The translations under genes and the position numbers were made by a program. From NCBI RefSeq assembly GCF_016864555.1, contig NZ_CP044011.1:3243501-3307500 (forward strand): a stretch of DNA of 64,000 bases, in the 5' to 3' direction. The notes under the pieces are model-generated. The model saw only the letters and a program-made list of their open reading frames with translations, had not been told where the DNA came from and ran no database searches. The DNA comes from Sinorhizobium sp. BG8 (lineage in GTDB: Bacteria > Pseudomonadota > Alphaproteobacteria > Rhizobiales > Rhizobiaceae). Below, piece after piece: positions 16,807-25,419 of the stretch; the stretch's first letter is position 1; every line of letters begins with the position of its first letter.

Positions 16807-17148
16807 TCAGCGGACGGCCGTAAGACCGACGATGAGGCCGGTCGCAAAATTGACCAGCAGGAACTGGTCGTCAACCTTGACCCAGCGCTGGTCGTGACGC
16901 GGCTTGGCCAGCCGGTAGCGCTTGTAGTCACGCTGGTCGACGTAGTGGCGGCGCTCGTTGGACGTGATCTTCTGGCCGCGGTCCCAACGCTTCTTCTTGA
17001 TCACCACCTTCTGGCCCGGAGCCGTCTTGACGGTCTTCTCGATCGTGACATGGCCACCATGCCTATCGCCGTTCCGGTCGTTGGCCTCAGCCACGGGTGC
17101 GCTCAGGACGCCGGCGGCTACCAGTGCTGCGAGGAACGTTTTCATCAT
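16807..17148 (-). CDS. RcnB-family periplasmic protein
   Basis: 113 residues. The signal peptide is MMKTFLAALVAAGVLSAPVA; the mature part is short and basic (VVIKKKRWDRGQKI, HYVDQRDYKRYRLAKPRHDQRWVKVDD) and ends in a hydrophobic turn FLLVNFATGLIVGLTAVR. This layout matches the RcnB family (DUF1236/RcnB), first linked with nickel/cobalt homeostasis in E. coli; here the ligand is unknown. Ribosome site GGAG five bases from the first ATG. Confidence 0.8.
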   Translation of the reverse strand: MMKTFLAALVAAGVLSAPVAEANDRNGDRHGGHVTIEKTVKTAPGQKVVIKKKRWDRGQKITSNERRHYVDQRDYKRYRLAKPRHDQRWVKVDDQFLLVNFATGLIVGLTAVR

Positions 17149-17264
17149 CCATTCTCCATTCGTTTTCGGACGCCCGAGGAATAGGCCCGCGAAACTGAAC
17201 GGAAAATGAATTTTATATTACCTTTTCGTAACCTTTACCGAAGCTTAAAATGATATTCTAATGT

Positions 17265-18884
17265 TCAATATTCATCCTGCGCAACATATGTGAACCAGTC
17301 GAAATCCGCAGGTCTTGCGCGTCCGGACGTATCGAAGGCGAACATTCCGACGAAGGCTCCGGTGAAGGAACCATGCTCGCCGCGCCCGCCCTCGTCGGAG
17401 ACAACGCCCGCATCGAGGGCAGGTCCGATGGCGGCCCAGCGATCATCGCCGCTGTGGCGCCAGAAGAACTGGAGAGTGTTTCCGTCGACCGCGGCACGAA
17501 GCTCGATCGGCCCCTCTCCGACCGGGACACCGCTTTCCGCCGGAAAGGTCAGCCGGCTGTCCGGATAGTCGCCTGCGCAGGAAAAGATCGTCACGACCGT
17601 GCCAAGCCTTTCGTGCAGCGTGACAGCCACCGCATGGAACTTGTGGCGGTTGTAGTAGTGGGCCAGCCCGGCAGCCTGCTGATAGGTGTCCGGGGCGAAT
17701 TCGACGACCGTCTCTGCGCGAAATGCATGATGCTCCTGGCGCCTGGCCACCAGCGACTGCTCGAACCAGCTGCCGATGCTCTCGCGGCCGAAGAGGCGCA
17801 GATGGCCCGGCCGCTCGGCAAGAGAGAACAGCCGCTCCGGCTTTGGCGTGCGCAGCCACTGGAAATCGACCGGCAGCTCTGCCTGCTCAAAATCGTACTG
17901 TTGCCCGGAGTGCTGCACCGCCAGACTGGCCCCAAAGGGCGCGCTCACTTCAAGCGCGGGCACGGGCGTTCCGTGCTCCAGATAGAGCCAGCCGTCGTCG
18001 CGCCAGACGCATTTCTGCAGCGCCGTCTCGCGGCCGAGCGTGCATCGTCTCTTCGGCGGCAGCGGCCTGCCGCACAGGTGCGTATGATAGGCCTGTCCGT
18101 CCGGCGTCTCCACGTACTGGCCGTGCCCCGCCCGCTGGAGAGGTGCATCGGGATAATCCCTGGCGGTGATCAGATGCGTGTCCGGATGCGTCTCGTAGGG
18201 ACCGTCGATCGTCCGGGAGCGCGCCATCGTCACGGCATGGTCATAGCCGGTCCCACCCTCGGCGGTCGTCAGATAGTACCAGCCGTTCCGCTTGAACAGA
18301 TGCGGCCCCTCTACGAGGCCGAGCTGGCTGCCGGCGAAAATGTTGCGAACCGGCCCGACGAGGGATCTGGCGGCAGGGTCCCACTCCTGCAGCAGGATGC
18401 CGTCGAAGGCCGGCGATTTCGGCGCACCACCGTAGCTTTCGGTGCGGTGGTTCCACTGCATGTTGAGGAACCACTTGCGGCCGTCGTCGTCATGGAACAG
18501 TGAGGGATCGAACCCCGACGAGTTCACATAGGCGGGATCGGACCAGTCGCCCTCCACGGAGGGTGCGGTCACGATGTAGTTGTGCGCGTCCTTGAAATTG
18601 CCGTCGAAGCGTTTGACGTCGGTGAAGACGAGCCAGAACAGGCCGTCTGCATGGGAAAGGCACGGCGCCCACACGCCGCAGCTATCCGGATTGCCGCGCA
18701 TGTCGAGTTGGCTCGCCCGCTCCAGCGGACGGCGGACCAATCGCCAGTTCACGAGGTCCCGGGAGTGATGGATCTGGACACCAGGATACCACTCGAAGGT
18801 GGACGTGGCGATATAGTAGTCATCGCCGACCCTGCAGATGGACGGGTCCGGATTGAAGCCCTTGAGGATGGGGTTACGGATCAA
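17265..18884 (-). CDS. Glycoside hydrolase family 43, beta-xylosidase-like
   Basis: 539 residues if started at the TTG at 18884: GGGAGG lies seven bases upstream, and the product then starts MIRNPILKGFNPDPSI, the usual family start; an ATG at 18899 would put the ribosome site inside the gene. GH43 catalytic residues are visible: base D13 in FNPDPSI, pKa-setting D126 in SGFDPSLF, acid E192 in LVEGPHLF. The C-terminal 200 residues form the usual beta-sandwich of GH43 xylosidases and arabinofuranosidases. No signal peptide, so it acts on imported oligosaccharides. A hairpin at 18942-18971 lies between it and the upstream gene. Confidence 0.9.
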   Translation of the reverse strand: MIRNPILKGFNPDPSICRVGDDYYIATSTFEWYPGVQIHHSRDLVNWRLVRRPLERASQLDMRGNPDSCGVWAPCLSHADGLFWLVFTDVKRFDGNFKDAHNYIVTAPSVEGDWSDPAYVNSSGFDPSLFHDDDGRKWFLNMQWNHRTESYGGAPKSPAFDGILLQEWDPAARSLVGPVRNIFAGSQLGLVEGPHLFKRNGWYYLTTAEGGTGYDHAVTMARSRTIDGPYETHPDTHLITARDYPDAPLQRAGHGQYVETPDGQAYHTHLCGRPLPPKRRCTLGRETALQKCVWRDDGWLYLEHGTPVPALEVSAPFGASLAVQHSGQQYDFEQAELPVDFQWLRTPKPERLFSLAERPGHLRLFGRESIGSWFEQSLVARRQEHHAFRAETVVEFAPDTYQQAAGLAHYYNRHKFHAVAVTLHERLGTVVTIFSCAGDYPDSRLTFPAESGVPVGEGPIELRAAVDGNTLQFFWRHSGDDRWAAIGPALDAGVVSDEGGRGEHGSFTGAFVGMFAFDTSGRARPADFDWFTYVAQDEY

Positions 18885-18941
18885 TGCAATTCCTCCCATG
18901 TCGACAATCGATTTGCCGTACGTACATCAAGTGCCTCCCGA

Positions 18942-18971
18942 AAAACGCCCGGGCCGAAACCCGGGCGTTTT
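18942..18971. terminator. Strong hairpin terminator between the aldo/keto reductase and GH43 genes
   Basis: A twelve-base perfect stem AAAACGCCCGGG / CCCGGGCGTTTT around a six-base loop CCGAAA. On the minus strand the A/T arms give a T-ending tail directly after the reductase stop (18975), the form of a factor-independent, bidirectional terminator. Confidence 0.75.
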
Positions 18972-18974
18972 GCG

Positions 18975-20006
18975 TCACTTGAGTTCGGCAGACTTGGTCC
19001 AAAGGTTGATGTCGGCCTCGCGGGCATAGAGATCGATTTCCGCGATCTCCTCCGCCGTGAAGTCCGGCCTTTCGAGTGCGGCGACGCAATCGATGATCTG
19101 CTGAGACCGGCTTGCGCCGATCAGTGCCGACGTGACGCGGCCGCCGCGGAGCGCCCAGGCGATGGCCATCTGCGCAAGCGTCTGACCGCGCTGTTCGGCG
19201 ATGTCGTTCAGCTTGCGGATGTTGTCGATGATTGCCGGCCGGATGAAGTCCTTCTTGAGGAAGTGGTTCTGTGCCGCGCGGCTGTCGGCGGGGATGCCGC
19301 CGAGATACTTCGTCGTCAGCATGCCCTGCGCCAGCGGCGAGAACACGATCGAGCCGATACCGAGTTCATCGAGCGTGTCCAGCAGATGATCCGTCTCGAT
19401 CCAGCGGTTGAGCATCGAATAGCTCGGCTGGTGGATGACGCAGGGCGTGCCCAGGTCCTTGAGGATCGCAGCCGCCTCCCGGGTGCGCTGGGCGTTGTAG
19501 GAGGAAATGCCGACATAGAGCGCCCTGCCCGACCGCACGATGTAGTCGAGCGCGCCGCAGGTTTCCTCGAGCGGCGTATCCGGATCGAAGCGGTGCGAAT
19601 AGAAGATGTCGACATAGTCGAGCCCCATGCGCTTGAGGCTCTGGTCGCAGGAGGCGATCAGATACTTGCGGCTCCCCCATTCGCCATAGGGTCCCGGCCA
19701 CATGTCGTAACCTGCCTTGGAGGAGACGATCAGTTCGTCGCGAAGGCCTGCGAAATCGGTCCGCAGGATCTCGCCGAAGGCCGTCTCGGCCGAACCCGGA
19801 GGCGGTCCATAGTTGTTGGCGAGATCGAAATGGGTAATCCCGAGATCGAAGGCCGTTCGGCACATGTCGACCTTGCGCTCGTGCGGCGTATCGCCGCCGA
19901 AATTGTGCCAGAGGCCGAGCGAGACTGCCGGAAGCTTTAGCCCGGAGCGGCCGACACGGTTGTACTTCATGGTTTCGTAGCGGTTTTCCGCGGGTACCCA
20001 GGACAT
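18975..20006 (-). CDS. Aldo/keto reductase, L-glyceraldehyde-3-phosphate reductase-like
   Basis: 343 residues of the AKR14/YghZ type. The catalytic tetrad is present: D61 and Y66 in FDLANNYGPPPGS, K97 in VSSKAGYDMW, H138 in IFYSHRFDPD. The GPPPGSAE and MWPGPYGEWGSRKYL stretches are typical of the YghZ group, which reduces aldehydes with NADPH. In a sugar operon it may reduce or oxidise an aldose intermediate. It lies 124 bases after the Gfo/Idh gene with a structured repeat in the gap. Confidence 0.9.
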   Translation of the reverse strand: MSWVPAENRYETMKYNRVGRSGLKLPAVSLGLWHNFGGDTPHERKVDMCRTAFDLGITHFDLANNYGPPPGSAETAFGEILRTDFAGLRDELIVSSKAGYDMWPGPYGEWGSRKYLIASCDQSLKRMGLDYVDIFYSHRFDPDTPLEETCGALDYIVRSGRALYVGISSYNAQRTREAAAILKDLGTPCVIHQPSYSMLNRWIETDHLLDTLDELGIGSIVFSPLAQGMLTTKYLGGIPADSRAAQNHFLKKDFIRPAIIDNIRKLNDIAEQRGQTLAQMAIAWALRGGRVTSALIGASRSQQIIDCVAALERPDFTAEEIAEIDLYAREADINLWTKSAELK

Positions 20007-20052
20007 GTGATGTTCCTTCTCGTAGCGTCAGATCGAATCGGCTGCACTTTAC

Positions 20053-20114
20053 CCCCTCCGTCGCGCCACGACATCTCCCCCCTCGTGCGAGGGAAGCCGT
20101 GGAGGACGGAGGGG
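20053..20114. repeat. RIME-like intergenic palindromic element
   Basis: Outer arms CCCCTCCGTC (20053-20062) and GACGGAGGGG (20105-20114) pair perfectly over ten bases. The 42-base interior holds a second hairpin CCCTCG-TG-CGAGGG (20080-20093) and the phrase ACATCTCCCCC. From memory this resembles the short interspersed palindromic elements (RIME family) common between genes in rhizobia; a degenerate copy seems likely. Confidence 0.5.
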
Positions 20115-20130
20115 CGTGCCGCCGACTGCC

Positions 20131-21267
20131 TCACTCCCGAAGCAGCGCTCTCGCTTCCTCGATGCCGAGCGCGGCGGGCTGCGTGCACGTCGTCGTCAGT
20201 TCGACGAACCGCCCTTCGGCACCGGATTTCAGGATCGAGACAAGGACGTCTACCCCGTGCAGCGCCCGATCGAGCGAGCAGCGCGCATCGCGTCCCTCGA
20301 TGATCGCCATCGCAAGATCGGCCAGTCCGGCCGTGCGGTAGTTGGCGCGCGGTCCGCCGGGATGCTCCTGGTTGTCGACGCTGAAAGGATGCTCCCAGGG
20401 ATCGATATGACTGATGTCCTTGTCCCGCCCGCTCGCCTCAACGGTACCGCCGAAGAAGTTGGGATCGGGAATGAACAGCGAACCGTCCGTACCATAAAGC
20501 TCGATGTTGGAGTGGCGGTGGGACCACACATCCCAGCTCGCACCGAGCGTGACCGTCGCACCATTGTGGAACTCCAGGAGCGCGTGAATGTTCGTCGGCG
20601 TCCGGACGGGGATGACTTCACCCTTGCGAGGAGCGCTGGAGATTGTGCGGGTCGGCGATGCCATCGAGGTCAGCGCAGCCACTCGCTTGACCGGGCCAAT
20701 GAGGTTCACAAGCGCGGCGATGTAGTAGGGTCCCATATCGAGGACTGGCCCACCGCCGGGCAGGAAGAAGAAGTCGGGATTGGGGTGCCACATCTCCATG
20801 CCGGGGCTCATCACGTAGCAGGTACCGGACGTCACCCGACCGATCTTGCCCTCGTCGACATAGCTGCGGGCGAGCTGGTGGGAGCCACCGAGGAAGGTAT
20901 CGGGTGCGCAACCGACCAGGAGGTTCCTCGCCTTGGCGAGCGCGCGCAGCTCCTCGCCCTCTTCGAGGGAGAGTACCAGCGGCTTTTCGGAATAGACGTG
21001 CTTGCCGGCCTCCAGGATGCGCTTGGAGACCGGGAAGTGCGCGTCGGGAATGGTGAGGTTGACGACAATCTCGACTTCGGGATTGGCAAGCAGATCCTCG
21101 ATCGACTGCGCCTTCACGGCGTATTCGGCAGCACGCGCCTCCGCGGCGGCCATGTTGATGTCGCTGCAGGCCACGACCTTGATTCCCTTGAAGAGTGGCG
21201 CAAGCGAGAAATAGGTGGTGGAAATGTTGCCGCATCCGATGATGCCGACGCCGAGTTCCCTGGTCAT
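20131..21267 (-). CDS. Gfo/Idh/MocA-family oxidoreductase
   Basis: 378 residues from ATG 21267 (MTRELGVGIIGCGNIS). The N-terminal Rossmann domain has the GIIGCGNIS dinucleotide loop and the EKPLVLS motif near residue 97 (K supports catalysis); the C-terminal alpha/beta domain has the GGGPVLDMGPYYI motif of the family. These enzymes oxidise or epimerise sugars and inositols with NAD(P). In this operon the substrate is likely a pyranose released from the imported glycoside, but it cannot be read from the sequence. Confidence 0.9.
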   Translation of the reverse strand: MTRELGVGIIGCGNISTTYFSLAPLFKGIKVVACSDINMAAAEARAAEYAVKAQSIEDLLANPEVEIVVNLTIPDAHFPVSKRILEAGKHVYSEKPLVLSLEEGEELRALAKARNLLVGCAPDTFLGGSHQLARSYVDEGKIGRVTSGTCYVMSPGMEMWHPNPDFFFLPGGGPVLDMGPYYIAALVNLIGPVKRVAALTSMASPTRTISSAPRKGEVIPVRTPTNIHALLEFHNGATVTLGASWDVWSHRHSNIELYGTDGSLFIPDPNFFGGTVEASGRDKDISHIDPWEHPFSVDNQEHPGGPRANYRTAGLADLAMAIIEGRDARCSLDRALHGVDVLVSILKSGAEGRFVELTTTCTQPAALGIEEARALLRE

Positions 21268-21344
21268 TCTATCGTCTTTCGTTTGGCGAGCCTTCCTTTC
21301 CGTTGCAGTTGGACGGGAAGGAAGGGCGCGCGGTGTCAATGATG

Positions 21345-21362
21345 CTCCCGCACAGGCGGGAG
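21345..21362. promoter_or_regulatory. Small hairpin between two operon genes
   Basis: A perfect seven-base stem CTCCCGC/GCGGGAG around a four-base loop, in the 102-base gap between the sugar isomerase/epimerase gene and the Gfo/Idh gene. No T tract; it could stabilise or attenuate the transcript. Confidence 0.4.
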
Positions 21363-21369
21363 GCGAGTG

Positions 21370-22131
21370 TCAAAAAGCCTTGATGGACGCGATCGAGCGC
21401 GTGGCGAGCCTCTTCAGATCCTTCGGATTGTCGTGCTCGACGATGTAGTGGGCGACCGGCGATCCGCTGAGCGCCTTCGCGAGGTCGGGCCAGGGCGCAA
21501 CGCCGTGACCGACATCGGCCCAGCCGTCCTCATCCGCATTCTCACCTTTCGGAGCGATGTCCTTGACGTGAACGGCGGTGATGCGGCTGCCATACTTCTG
21601 GATCCATGCGAAGGGATCCGCCCCGCCGCGGATAATCCAGGCAATGTCGGCCTCCCAGGAGAGGTCCGGGCCGCCGGCGAAGATATGGTCGAGCGGATAG
21701 GTTCCGTCCGGAAGCGCGAAGAACTCAAAGTCATGATTGTGCCACCCGAAAGTAAGCCCTGCCTTGCGATAGGGGGACGATGCCGCCTGCAGCCGCTCAC
21801 CGAAGCCTTTCCAGCCTGCAGCGTTGCTCGGGCGATGTTCCGGCAGAATGTACGGGCAATAGATGGCCTTTATGCCGAAGGTGCGGGCGATCTCAAGCAC
21901 GCGCTCAGGTTCGGCCTCCAGCATGTCCAGCCCGAAATGGGCGGTCGGCATGGATAGGCCGTTCCGGTCGAGATCCGCGCGCACGGCCTTGACCGTCGCG
22001 TCGTCCAGCGAGGCATAGAGAGCGCCGTAGCCCTCGACTTCCTTGTAGCCAGCCTCGGAGATGATCTTGAAGACCTCCGGGAAAGGCTGGAAATTGCGCG
22101 CGCTATAGAGCTGGAAACTGACGTTCTGCAT
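21370..22131 (-). CDS. Sugar phosphate isomerase/epimerase (xylose isomerase-like TIM barrel)
   Basis: 253 residues from ATG 22131, which has a strong AGGAGG site upstream. Motifs of the AP-endonuclease-2/xylose-isomerase-like barrel are seen: TAHFGLDM, KAIYCPYILPEHRP, GWHNHDFEF, EADIAWIIRGG, VHVKDIAP and YIVEHDNP, with metal ligands likely E/D/H in those motifs. Members include IolE/IolI- and hydroxypyruvate-isomerase-like enzymes. With the adjacent Gfo/Idh gene this is the common pairing in sugar catabolic operons. Confidence 0.88.
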   Translation of the reverse strand: MQNVSFQLYSARNFQPFPEVFKIISEAGYKEVEGYGALYASLDDATVKAVRADLDRNGLSMPTAHFGLDMLEAEPERVLEIARTFGIKAIYCPYILPEHRPSNAAGWKGFGERLQAASSPYRKAGLTFGWHNHDFEFFALPDGTYPLDHIFAGGPDLSWEADIAWIIRGGADPFAWIQKYGSRITAVHVKDIAPKGENADEDGWADVGHGVAPWPDLAKALSGSPVAHYIVEHDNPKDLKRLATRSIASIKAF

Positions 22132-22163
22132 GTAGTACCTCCTTCGGCCCGGGCATTCGTTCC

Positions 22164-22853
22164 CTAGGCCAGCCACTTTTCATAATCCGAGACCAGCAGG
22201 CGAGCCGGCTGGCCGTCTTCCTCGATCTCCGCGAAACGGCCGACGGAATCGCGAAAGATGTTGTCGGTCCGGTCGTCGTTCACCGTCGAGACTTCCCCGA
22301 CGAGGACGTCGCCGTCCTCGCCCCAGAAAGCGTGCCAGTGATGTGGCAGCAGCGTGACGCTCTCTCCGGGCGAAAGCCTGAGCCGCTCCCCAACTCCCAC
22401 CCGCCGCTTGCAGCCGTCGACGTCGACGGTGACGTCCGTCTGCTCGTCGACCGATCCGTCCGCGGCCACGTTGCGTAGTTCAAGCACGAGCGTGCCGCCG
22501 CCGCGATTGATGATGTCCTCGGCCTTGACGATATGATGATGCATCGGTGTGAGCTGGTTCTCCCGCACGATCATGATCTTCTCGGCATAGAGCATGCCGC
22601 GGCCGTTCTTCAGGTCCTCGGCGGAACCGTTGCGGACGGTGAAAAGGAAGAGACCGCAGCCGCTAAAGTCCCCGGAACCAAAATCCGTGATGTCCCAGCC
22701 GAGGTTGCCGGACGCGATTGCCGCGCTGTCGCTCTTCACGCGCCGGCGCATCTCCTCTGGCGAATAGTGGGCGAAGGGCGGCAGGCGATAGCCGAACGAG
22801 CGAAAGAAGGCATCGCCTTCGGCAATGATTGCATTGATTTCACTGCGCTTCAT
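22164..22853 (-). CDS. D-lyxose/D-mannose ketol-isomerase (cupin type)
   Basis: 229 residues from ATG 22853, with GGAGG upstream. The product is the cupin-fold D-lyxose isomerase of YdaE type, which also interconverts D-mannose and D-fructose. Manganese ligands are visible: MHHHIVKAED (H105-H107, E112) and LLPHHWHAFW (H171, H172, H174). Next to a beta-mannosidase, the likely job is to bring released mannose to fructose. Its start overlaps the end of the mannosidase by 14 bases. A glucose-6-phosphate-isomerase-type cupin is a weaker alternative. Confidence 0.87.
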   Translation of the reverse strand: MKRSEINAIIAEGDAFFRSFGYRLPPFAHYSPEEMRRRVKSDSAAIASGNLGWDITDFGSGDFSGCGLFLFTVRNGSAEDLKNGRGMLYAEKIMIVRENQLTPMHHHIVKAEDIINRGGGTLVLELRNVAADGSVDEQTDVTVDVDGCKRRVGVGERLRLSPGESVTLLPHHWHAFWGEDGDVLVGEVSTVNDDRTDNIFRDSVGRFAEIEEDGQPARLLVSDYEKWLA

Positions 22854-25344
22854 TGGATGGTTCCTCCTCGGCACTCTGGCAGGAAAAAAGATCCAGCCAG
22901 GTGAACCTCGGTTCTAGACCGGGTTCGTTCGGACGGAAGACCAACCTTCTGGCTTGACCGGCTGTCAGGTCGAAAGCGTTGTCCGACCAGCGCCCCTCGA
23001 CATCCGCCTCGAGCATGACGTGCAGTGCAAGCCTCTCGGCGGTGACAAGGATGTCGAAGGCGCCGTCCGGCCGTGCGGCAACCTCTATCCCTATGCCCGA
23101 TGGCATGAGGTCGAGCGTCTTGTAGGTGGTCGCAACGTGGTGCCCCTCGCCCGCCATCCCGTTCGATGCTTCGAAGGTCCAGAACAGAAGCTCGCCTTCC
23201 GGGATATCGCTGGCGGGCACGGAAAGAAGTACTTCGGCCCTGTCCGGACCGCAGACGCCCTCGGTCGCTCGGAAAGGGCGCTTCTCGCCGGCGAGTGTCA
23301 CGAGCCAGGACTGGAGGTTGACAGTCACCTGCTCGGCAGTGTCGTTGACCATCGAAAAACCGATCGTCTCCCCGTCTGCGGATGGTATCGCGGCAACGGT
23401 CACCGGCTGGAAGAAACGTCGGACCATGTAGTGCATGGCCTTCCATCGCCCGCCATGGTCCAGGCTCGACCACGAGGCAACCGGCCACGTATCGTTGAGC
23501 TGCCAGTAGAGCGTGCCCATGCAATGAGGCTTTAGCGAGCGCCAGTATTCGACCGCCGTGCGTATTGCCAGCCCCTGCTGTACCTGGCTCAGATAGACGA
23601 AGCTTGCGAAATCCTTGGGGAAACGGAAGTAGCGGAACATCGTGCCGGCGATCCGCTCGTTGCCACCTGCATTCTTCTGATGCCACTCGATGACCGGCGA
23701 CGATATGTTCAGGTCCTTCGAAGCGGCGAAGGTTCGCATCACCGGCATCGACGTATAGGACTGGAAACCGAACTCGGAGCAGAACCGGGGCCGGACGGAC
23801 CTGTAATTGTCGAAGGACTTGTTTTCGTGCCAGACGGACCAGTAGTGCATGTCGCCCGAGCCGTCCGCATGCCATGCATCGCCGAAATCGAGATAGCCGG
23901 AGGCTGGGCTCGACGGCCACCAGATCGCACCGGGAGCAGCCTTTCTCGTCGCAAGCTCGATCGTGCGGTTGAGCCGGTCGTATGAGACGAGGTAGCGGTC
24001 GCGGTTCTGCCGGCTGATGTCGAACCAGGTGAGCGCGCCGACGAGTTCGTTGTCCCCGCACCACAGGACGATCGAGGGATGCGAGGAAAGACGCCGGACC
24101 TGGTAGTCCACCTCGGCGGCAACGTTGTCGAGGAACGCCTGGGTCGACGGATAGAGGTTGCAAGCGAACATGAAGTCCTGCCAGACCATGAGGCCCAGCT
24201 CGTCGCAGAGATCGTAGAACCAGTCGGGCTCGTAAAAGCCGCCGCCCCAGACACGGATCATGTTCATGTTGGCGTCGACGGCAGACTGGAGGAGATCGCG
24301 GACCCCATCCCTCGTCACGCGCGACGCCAGCGCATCGGCAGGTATCCAGTTGGCCCCGCGGCAGAAGATCTCCCGGCCGTTGACGCGGAGCGCGAACCGG
24401 CTGCCCGCCTCGTCGGCATCTGTCAGAAGCTCCACTTGTCGCAACCCGACCCGGCGGATGACGCGCTCGGTCGTCGTTTCCACCCGTACATGCATGAGCG
24501 GTTGCCCGCCGCTGCCCGACGGCCACCAGAGCTTGGGAGAGTCGATCCGGAACATATGCGTGATGGCGGTCTCCCCCGCCTTGACGCCGATGTCGAGCCG
24601 CACCCGCTCGTCCTCCAGGCAGAAGTAGACCGGCATCACGCCGGGTTCGTCGGCATGGAGAATGGCGGTCACGTAGAGATCAACCGCGCCATCGGCATGG
24701 TGGAACTGCCGGGTCGTCACGTGTTCGATGCGCGCGACATCGAGCCTTCGGAGCGCGATCCCCTCGTAGATGCCGAGAGGCGCCAGCGCGATGTTCCAGT
24801 CCCAGCCGAAGTGGCACTGCGGCTTGCGAAGCATGTTGCCGTTCGGAATGGGTGAGTTGAACTCGTGCCAGGGTACGAAGAACGGCAGCTCGGCCTGACG
24901 CGCCGCGCCGGCGGCGATGCTGGAATGGATGAGAACCCGGAGCGTGTTCTCTCCCGCATGGAGCGCCTCGGTGACATCGGGGCGATAGCGCAGAAAGCAG
25001 TTGTCCGTATCCTGCACGAGGATGCCGTTCACATAGACCGTCGCCACCGTGTCGATGCTGGCAATATCCAAATACCAGCTATCCTCCAGCATTTCCGGTG
25101 AAACCTCGAACGTCCGCTCGATCGCCCAGTCCTTCTCCGCCACCCATTGCACGTCGCGCTCGTTGCGCCCGGCATAGGGTTCCGGGATCACCGCGGCCGC
25201 CGCGAGCGCACTGTGAACGTCGCCCGGCACGCACATGGCGACGGCGTGGCTGCCATCCGCCGCGCTGAGACGCCAGGTCCCGGAAAGATCGATGGTGGTG
25301 ATGTCCGTCCTTGCTGTCATTTTCGTGTCTTGTTCCGTCTGCAT
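22840..25344 (-). CDS. Beta-mannosidase, glycoside hydrolase family 2
   Basis: 834 residues (or 826 from the ATG at 25320; neither start has a strong ribosome site). Domain order: jelly-roll sugar-binding domain, immunoglobulin-like domain, TIM barrel, then two beta domains. The retaining catalytic pair is visible: acid/base E433 in LWCGDNELVG and nucleophile E524 in CSEFGFQSYT. The barrel contains WHAFW-free mannosidase motifs such as NMIRVWGGGFYEPDWFYDLC, and the DNELVG (not GNE) form typical of GH2 beta-mannosidases rather than beta-galactosidases. No signal peptide, so it is cytoplasmic and follows uptake. Confidence 0.92.
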   Translation of the reverse strand: MQTEQDTKMTARTDITTIDLSGTWRLSAADGSHAVAMCVPGDVHSALAAAAVIPEPYAGRNERDVQWVAEKDWAIERTFEVSPEMLEDSWYLDIASIDTVATVYVNGILVQDTDNCFLRYRPDVTEALHAGENTLRVLIHSSIAAGAARQAELPFFVPWHEFNSPIPNGNMLRKPQCHFGWDWNIALAPLGIYEGIALRRLDVARIEHVTTRQFHHADGAVDLYVTAILHADEPGVMPVYFCLEDERVRLDIGVKAGETAITHMFRIDSPKLWWPSGSGGQPLMHVRVETTTERVIRRVGLRQVELLTDADEAGSRFALRVNGREIFCRGANWIPADALASRVTRDGVRDLLQSAVDANMNMIRVWGGGFYEPDWFYDLCDELGLMVWQDFMFACNLYPSTQAFLDNVAAEVDYQVRRLSSHPSIVLWCGDNELVGALTWFDISRQNRDRYLVSYDRLNRTIELATRKAAPGAIWWPSSPASGYLDFGDAWHADGSGDMHYWSVWHENKSFDNYRSVRPRFCSEFGFQSYTSMPVMRTFAASKDLNISSPVIEWHQKNAGGNERIAGTMFRYFRFPKDFASFVYLSQVQQGLAIRTAVEYWRSLKPHCMGTLYWQLNDTWPVASWSSLDHGGRWKAMHYMVRRFFQPVTVAAIPSADGETIGFSMVNDTAEQVTVNLQSWLVTLAGEKRPFRATEGVCGPDRAEVLLSVPASDIPEGELLFWTFEASNGMAGEGHHVATTYKTLDLMPSGIGIEVAARPDGAFDILVTAERLALHVMLEADVEGRWSDNAFDLTAGQARRLVFRPNEPGLEPRFTWLDLFSCQSAEEEPSNEAQ

Positions 25345-25419
25345 TGCCGCGGCACTCGCATTGCCAGCGCCCGTCGGCGGGATGCCGGGCGACCGCTGGG
25401 ATGTGATCTTGGGGGCCGA

